Part shown: piece after piece, positions 59,302 through 64,000 of the stretch
Layout: every line of letters begins with the position of its first letter
How positions within the stretch are numbered: the stretch's first letter is position 1
Program-made: the position numbers and the translations under genes
Notes under the pieces: model-generated
Told to the model about the DNA's origin: nothing
The model's database searches: none
What the model saw: the letters and a program-made list of their open reading frames with translations, nothing else
Assembly: GCF_005519465.1 (NCBI RefSeq)
Contig: NZ_CP027858.1
Coordinates: 248,001 to 312,000, forward strand
DNA length: 64,000 bases
Source: Streptomyces clavuligerus
GTDB taxonomy: Bacteria > Actinomycetota > Actinomycetes > Streptomycetales > Streptomycetaceae
Reading direction: 5' to 3'

Positions 59302-61157
59302 CAGGACGGGGTTCCTTCGACGGGGGACGGGGCCGGACGGGGCTCGGGGACGGGCACCGCCGCAGGCGCGGGTACGGGCTCGGACGCAGGTACAGCCACG
59401 GGTACGGGCTCGGGCTCGGGATCGGACACAGGTACAGCTACGGGTACGGGGTCGGACGCGGGTACGGGCACGGGTACGGCGAAGACCAGGTCCGCCGGCA
59501 GGTCGCCGCCCGGGGCTGCGGTGCCGGGGGCCGATCCCGCCCCGGGGGCGGGCAGCCGCGCGCCGTGCCGGCGGAGGAAGTCCAGGGCGGGGCCGTTGCG
59601 CCCCGTACGGCGGAAGCGCACCTGGAGGCCGGGGGCCCGGCCGTCCTCGGCGACGGCCCGGAACAGGGCCTCGGTGACGCCCCGGTCCAGGGCGCGGCAG
59701 CTCATCGCGAAGCAGAGGAGGTCCACGGCGCCGGGGGTGGTCCCCGTGCCGGACCCGGGATCGTCGTCCCCCGGTCCGGGGGTGGCGACGGCCGCCGCGA
59801 TGACGCCGTAGTCGCCGAACCGGTCCCGCAGCCGGGCCGTCCAGGCGGTGGTGTCCGGTCGTTCGAGCAGTCCGGGCAGGTCGGCGGCGGTCGCCGTCGC
59901 CGAGGTGAACTGGTTGGTCCGGGCGAGGAGCTGGGTGATGCGCGGCAGGTCCGCGGGGGTGGCGCGCCCGACCGTGACCGCGGTGCCCAGCCGTTCGTTG
60001 AGGGAGGCGGTGTCACCGGCCCCGGCCGCCGCCTCCCGGCGCAGGGCGTCGGCCCGGTAGCCGTCGTTGCGGGTGCGGTCCTCGGCCGTGGCGAAGAAGC
60101 GGTCCAGTTCCCAGCAGTGCCGCAGGACCTGCGGCGGGTCGCTGTCGGTGCCGACATGGACCACGGCCACCTCGGGCAGGGCCTCGCCGACCTCGGCGCA
60201 CACATACGGGTCGTCGTCGACGAGGACGAAGGAGTCCACGCCGAGGCGCAACTCCTCGGCCAGGGAGAGGATGTTCCGCGACTTGGGCTTCCAGTTGACC
60301 CGGGCGGCGGCGAAGTGCTCACGGGTCAGGACGAGATCGGCGGCGCGCTCCGCGAACACCCGCTCGACGCTCTCGGGGTCGTTCCGGCTCGTCAGCACGA
60401 GGACGAAGCCCTCCTCGTGCTTGCGTGCGAGAAACCGCCGCACCTCCCGGAAGTGGCCGCCCAGGTCCAGGTCGGCCGGTGCGCGGTCGCCGCACGCCCC
60501 GCCCCACAGGGTCTCGTCGCAGTCGACGGCGATCACCTTGCGCGGGCGTTCACAGGTGGTCCGCGCCACGCGGGCGACACCCACCGCCAGGACGGCGAAC
60601 GCCTCCTCGGTGTAAGGGATATGGGCGATGTCGGCGGCTTCGGGGTCGTGGATGTCACGGCACCCGTAGGCGGCGAACCACTCCGCTGCGTCGACCAGGG
60701 CCACCCCGGGGACGTCCCGCAGCCCGGCGGACAGCCGGGCGACGGCGGAGCCGGTCCCGGTGCCCGGTCCCTCCTCCGGCGCGGGGGGAGGTGGCCGCTC
60801 CCCGCCGGACACGGACACGGCGGTGGGCCGTACCGCCCCGGCCGCCGGGGGGTCGGGGCAGACGACGAACAGCGTCGGTGTGCCGCGCGCGGCGGCGAAC
60901 TCCCGCGCCGCCCCGACGAAGGCGTCCACCCGGTCCGGGGCTCCTGCCCAGTCCGCGACGCGGATCAGCCCGGCGTTGACTCCTCGGGTGTTGCGTGCGA
61001 AACGGCTGGACGGGGAGAGCAGTTGCTCGACGAGTTGGCCGTAGGGCGCGGACTCGACGTGATGGGGCGCCTCGATGTGTTCCAGTGCGTCCCGCAGCAA
61101 CGGGAGCAGGGGGTCAGCGGTGAAGGTCGCGGCCACAGTGATGAGGTCACGGGTCAT
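59301..61157 (-). CDS. FkbH-like HAD phosphatase (glyceryl-ACP synthase type)
   Basis: A 618-residue protein starts at ATG 61157. The N-terminal about 190 residues match the FkbH SGNH-like part. The HAD domain has D212-C-D214-E-T and WGGACGD, then SRNDPE, WKPKSRNI and VDDDPYVCAEV. A GNAT-like part follows (about 430-570). In characterised members FkbH loads D-glyceryl from 1,3-bisphosphoglycerate onto an ACP. The last about 50 residues are a Pro-Val-Ala repeat (see repeat entry). The carrier is probably the domain fused to the next gene. It opens an operon of three genes. Confidence 0.88.
   Translation of the reverse strand: MTRDLITVAATFTADPLLPLLRDALEHIEAPHHVESAPYGQLVEQLLSPSSRFARNTRGVNAGLIRVADWAGAPDRVDAFVGAAREFAAARGTPTLFVVCPDPPAAGAVRPTAVSVSGGERPPPPAPEEGPGTGTGSAVARLSAGLRDVPGVALVDAAEWFAAYGCRDIHDPEAADIAHIPYTEEAFAVLAVGVARVARTTCERPRKVIAVDCDETLWGGACGDRAPADLDLGGHFREVRRFLARKHEEGFVLVLTSRNDPESVERVFAERAADLVLTREHFAAARVNWKPKSRNILSLAEELRLGVDSFVLVDDDPYVCAEVGEALPEVAVVHVGTDSDPPQVLRHCWELDRFFATAEDRTRNDGYRADALRREAAAGAGDTASLNERLGTAVTVGRATPADLPRITQLLARTNQFTSATATAADLPGLLERPDTTAWTARLRDRFGDYGVIAAAVATPGPGDDDPGSGTGTTPGAVDLLCFAMSCRALDRGVTEALFRAVAEDGRAPGLQVRFRRTGRNGPALDFLRRHGARLPAPGAGSAPGTAAPGGDLPADLVFAVPVPVPASDPVPVAVPVSDPEPEPVPVAVPASEPVPAPAAVPVPEPRPAPSPVEGTPS
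59340..59480. repeat. Low-complexity repeat encoding the FkbH-like C-terminal tail
   Basis: Short units of the form GGTACGGG(C/T)TCGGAC with ACAGC(T/C)ACG variants are repeated about six times. On the minus strand they encode Pro-Val-Pro-Val-Ala/Asp-Pro repeats. The tail is probably disordered and of variable length. Confidence 0.7.
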
Positions 61158-61448
61158 ACCCCGAAGTACGAGTGATCAGGGGGCCCCGTTCAGCGGAACC
61201 TTCGCCGAATTGGTGAGCCGGGGTCGTGCCGTCGGCAGGCCCGTGGACCCGCCCCCGCCACCGGCGGCCCGCTGGACGAACCGGGCGGCCGGCGGCCCGC
61301 TGGACGGCCCGGGGCGGAATCCGGGGGTGCCCCGGCGCCGCTGCCGTGGCAGGGGCCCGGGCCGCCGCGCCCCGCACGGCGGCGGCGCCCCTGCGCCGGT
61401 CCTCGGCAGGGCGCGCACCCGGGGCGTTCCCTGCGACGTCCGCCGCGC

Positions 61449-62411
61449 TCAGTCCAGCCGCCGCACCGGGTCCCCCGCCAGGAACGCCCGGATGTTCTCG
61501 ACCGCCTGCCCGTAGTAGGTCGCGTAGTTGGCACGTGAGACATAGCCGAGGTGCGGGGTCGCCAGCAGGCCCGGAGCGGTCCGCATCGGATGGCCGGCGG
61601 GAAGCGGTTCGCTGTCGAACACGTCGACTGCCGCCCCCGCGATCGTGCCGTCCCGCACGGCGGCCAGCAGGGCGTCCTGGTCGACGATCGCCGACCGCGA
61701 GGTGTTGACCAGATGGGCGGTCGGCCGCATCAGCGCCAGCTCCCGGGCGCCGATCAGCCCCCGGGTCCGCTCGCCGAGCACCAGGTGGACCGAGACGAAG
61801 TCACTGGAGCCGAGCAGCTCCTCCAGCGAGTCCGCGCGCACCGCCCCGACCTCCTCGGCACGCTCCCGGGTGAGGTTGCCGCTCCAGGCCACCACCTCCA
61901 TCCCGAAGGCCAGACCGACCCGGGCGACCCGGCTCCCGACCTTCCCCAGACCGAGCAGCCCGAGCCTGCTCCCGTGCAGATCGGCACCGACCGTGGACTG
62001 CCACGGCCCGCCCTCCCGCAGCGCGTTCGCCTCGGTCACGATCCCGCGGGCCAGCCCCAGCAGCAGCGCCCAGGTCAGCTCCACGGGCGGCGTGGACGAA
62101 CTGGCGGTGCCGCACACGACGACCCCATGGCGCCGGGCCGCCGCGAAGTCGATCACCGAGTTTCGCATCCCGGAGGCGACCAGCAGCCGCAGCCGGGGCA
62201 GCCGCGCGAACAGCGAGGCCGGAAAGGCCACCCGCTCGCGCAGGGTGACCACGATGTCGGCATCGGCGAGCGCGGCGGCCAGTTCGTCCTCGCTCCCGAA
62301 GTGCTCCGGGAAGGACACCACCTCGACCCGCCCGGCCAGCGGTGACCAGTCGGCGGCGGTGGTCGCCACGGACTGGAAGTCGTCGAGTACGGCACAGCGG
62401 TGGACGGTCAT
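61449..62411 (-). CDS. D-2-hydroxyacid dehydrogenase
   Basis: A 320-residue protein starts at ATG 62411. The NAD site is LLGLGKVGSRVARVGLAFGMEVVAW, the catalytic Arg is in LVASGMRN-type region and VNTSRSAIVDQDALLAAV, and Glu/His in FDSEPLPAGHPMRTAPGLLATPHLGYVS. The family reduces or oxidises D-2-hydroxyacids such as glycerate, lactate or 3-phosphoglycerate. With an FkbH-like glyceryl loader nearby, a role in glycerate or hydroxypyruvate metabolism is attractive, but it is separated by 290 bases and may be independent. Confidence 0.87.
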   Translation of the reverse strand: MTVHRCAVLDDFQSVATTAADWSPLAGRVEVVSFPEHFGSEDELAAALADADIVVTLRERVAFPASLFARLPRLRLLVASGMRNSVIDFAAARRHGVVVCGTASSSTPPVELTWALLLGLARGIVTEANALREGGPWQSTVGADLHGSRLGLLGLGKVGSRVARVGLAFGMEVVAWSGNLTRERAEEVGAVRADSLEELLGSSDFVSVHLVLGERTRGLIGARELALMRPTAHLVNTSRSAIVDQDALLAAVRDGTIAGAAVDVFDSEPLPAGHPMRTAPGLLATPHLGYVSRANYATYYGQAVENIRAFLAGDPVRRLD

Positions 62412-62592
62412 GACACGGCTCTCCCTCGTCTCCCCCGCCCGGGGCGGCTCCGTCGCGGGGCTTCGTAACGCTTCCACGGGCAGCGGCTCATGGTGTGTAC
62501 TGAGTCAAGCAAGAACGGCATAAGATCATGGTGTTCGACTTCAGCAGGTTGTACGTTATCGCGGTCCCACCTGCCAGTAATCGGAGCACGTC

Positions 62593-64000
62593 ATGCCCTC
62601 CCCCCCGCCCGTCACCGTGACCCTGGCAGAGATCGCCCGTCTGGCAGGTGTGGGGCGAGCGGCCGTGAGCAACTGGCGGCGGCGTTACCACACGTTCCCG
62701 GAACCGGCCGGGGGAACGGACACCAGCCCCCAATTCGACCTGGCCGAGGTGGAGTCGTGGCTGCGCGCCGAAGGCAAACTGCGGCGCGAGGAAGATCTTC
62801 TCCGATGGCTCTGGCCCCAGTTCGACGCGCTCGACGGCCGGACCGCGGCCGGCGAGGCCATCGCCGCCGTGGCCGGGGCCGCTTCGGCGGACGGAGCACC
62901 TGACGGCCTCGGGGACGCCCAGCGGGCCGCCGTGCGGGAGGCGCTGGCCGTCGCCCGGACCCGCGGGGTGGGTCCCACGTATGAGTTTCTGCTGGAGCGC
63001 TGGTTGGGGGCGCATGTACGGCAGGTCACCACGACCCCCGGGCAGCTCGCCGAGCTGATGGTCGCCCTGGCGGCTCCGTCCGGCGACCGACCCCGTACCG
63101 TGCTGGACCCCGCCTGCGGGACGGGCGGACTGCTGCTGACCGCCGGGCACCACTGGTCCTCCCGGCGGAGGCTGGATCTGCTGGGCGCGGATATCAGCCC
63201 GGTGCTGACCCGGCTCGCGCGCGGGCGGGTCGCGACGGCGGGCCTGCCGCGATCGGTCCGCACCCAGATCCGTACGGGCGACACCCTCCGGTCGGACGTC
63301 TGGCCGGAGGAACGTGCCGACGTGGTGCTGTGCAACCCGCCGTACAACACCCGGGACTGGGGACACGAGGAACTCGCCACCGACCCCCGCTGGGTCTTCG
63401 CCCATCCACCGCGTACGGAACCGGAGCTGGCCTGGGTGCAGCACGCGCTGTCCCGGCTGGCCGACGGCGGAACCGCCGTGCTGCTGCTTCCGCCGGGGGT
63501 CGCCAAGAGACGTGCCGGACGCAGGATCAGGGCGGGGCTCCTGCGCACGGGCGCCCTGCGCGCCCTGATCGCGCTGCCGGTGGGATCGGCCCCTCCGCAC
63601 AGCGTCGGACTGCATCTGTGGCTCCTGCGGAAACCGGCGGAGGACGCCCCGCCGCCGACGACTCTGCTGCTCGTCGACGCGGAGGACGGCGAACGCACGG
63701 GACGCGACCCCCGCCCGCCGGTGGACTGGGACGCCCTGCTCCGCTCCGTCCCCGGGCTGGTCCAGGCATATGAGGCGGGCGCGACCCCCGCCCGCACGGC
63801 GGTCCGGAGCACCGTCGTACCGGTCGTCGGCCTCCTCGACGAGCAGGTGGACCTCACTCCGGCCCGGCATGTGCCCGCCGACAGCGGGTCGGCGGCCCGG
63901 CGGGCCCGGCGCTCCTGGGGGGAGTTCACCTCGGTCCTCGGCCGGCTGGAGGAGATCTCGACGGCGCTGGCTCCACTGCGGCAGTTGACGGACGACGGGC
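62593..64000 (+). CDS. N6-adenine DNA methylase with N-terminal helix-turn-helix, partial
   Basis: From ATG 62593 (GGAG seven bases upstream) the frame runs off the window after 469 codons. Residues 8-60 are a MerR/helix-turn-helix-like DNA-binding part (TLAEIARLAGVGRAAVSNWRRR). The SAM site is D172 in LDPACGTGGLL, and motif IV is N248-PPYN, the mark of N6-adenine methylases of the type I HsdM / N6_Mtase class. No specificity (HsdS) or restriction subunit is visible. It may be an orphan epigenetic regulator or part of a defence system beyond the edge. Confidence 0.85.
   Translation, partial: MPSPPPVTVTLAEIARLAGVGRAAVSNWRRRYHTFPEPAGGTDTSPQFDLAEVESWLRAEGKLRREEDLLRWLWPQFDALDGRTAAGEAIAAVAGAASADGAPDGLGDAQRAAVREALAVARTRGVGPTYEFLLERWLGAHVRQVTTTPGQLAELMVALAAPSGDRPRTVLDPACGTGGLLLTAGHHWSSRRRLDLLGADISPVLTRLARGRVATAGLPRSVRTQIRTGDTLRSDVWPEERADVVLCNPPYNTRDWGHEELATDPRWVFAHPPRTEPELAWVQHALSRLADGGTAVLLLPPGVAKRRAGRRIRAGLLRTGALRALIALPVGSAPPHSVGLHLWLLRKPAEDAPPPTTLLLVDAEDGERTGRDPRPPVDWDALLRSVPGLVQAYEAGATPARTAVRSTVVPVVGLLDEQVDLTPARHVPADSGSAARRARRSWGEFTSVLGRLEEISTALAPLRQLTDDG

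Overview
The window is very GC-rich, with strong G/C bias at third codon positions, GTG/TTG starts and GGAGG-type ribosome binding sites. Gene families such as RppA/CYP158-like P450, Spo0M, CU044_5270/ECF sigma pairs and DUF2690 point to a Streptomyces or close actinomycete chromosome. No tRNA, rRNA, CRISPR array, insertion sequence or prophage was seen. All assignments come from reading the sequence and from memory of protein families; no database search was run.

Layout. 1-6.0 kb: an MHS-type transporter (cut by the left edge), a 3-hydroxybutyrate-dehydrogenase-like SDR, a stand-alone PKS-dehydratase-like protein, a VanW-family envelope protein and two small proteins. 6.0-10.5 kb: a decayed LysR regulator, then a coupled polyphosphate kinase 2/P-type cation ATPase pair. 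10.7-15.1 kb: a coiled-coil DNA-binding-type protein, a BlaI/M56 sensor-protease pair, a Spo0M-like gene with an early in-frame stop, and a helix-hairpin-helix mini-protein. 15.7-23.0 kb: the kdp potassium-uptake operon, headed by a KdpD-like protein that has lost its phospho-acceptor histidine, with two mini membrane peptides before KdpA and no KdpE in view. 23-30 kb: an acetyltransferase, a Tat lipoprotein with an N,N-dimethylformamidase-like domain, an ECF sigma/CU044_5270 pair whose sigma factor has a roughly 340-residue low-complexity tail, and the 481-residue GAPDH. A candidate structured RNA lies just upstream of the GAPDH gene.

30-41 kb: secreted and lipid-anchored proteins of unknown role, a 946-residue hemopexin-repeat protein with a metzincin-like site in which the catalytic Glu is Gln, a divergent phenylacetate-CoA ligase/thiolase pair with a TetR-type operator between them, a remnant of an S8-protease propeptide, a DUF2690 membrane protein and a WGR/beta-propeller protein. 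41-45 kb: a class A penicillin-binding protein and an L,D-transpeptidase lipoprotein.

45-49 kb holds the most interesting unit: a compact minus-strand RiPP-type operon. It consists of a 37-residue SCSCSC-bearing precursor, a strong hairpin, a radical SAM/SPASM enzyme, a PqqD-like recognition protein and an ABC-2 exporter (ATPase plus permease). 49.5-62.4 kb: a lytic transglycosylase, the CYP158-like P450/RppA pair (flaviolin pigment pathway), then a group suggesting ACP-bound C2/C3 chemistry: transketolase, beta-hydroxyacid dehydrogenase, type II thioesterase, cupin, an FkbM methyltransferase-ACP fusion, an FkbH-like glyceryl-loading enzyme and a D-2-hydroxyacid dehydrogenase. The right edge cuts an N6-adenine DNA methylase with an N-terminal helix-turn-helix, possibly the start of a further defence or epigenetic locus.
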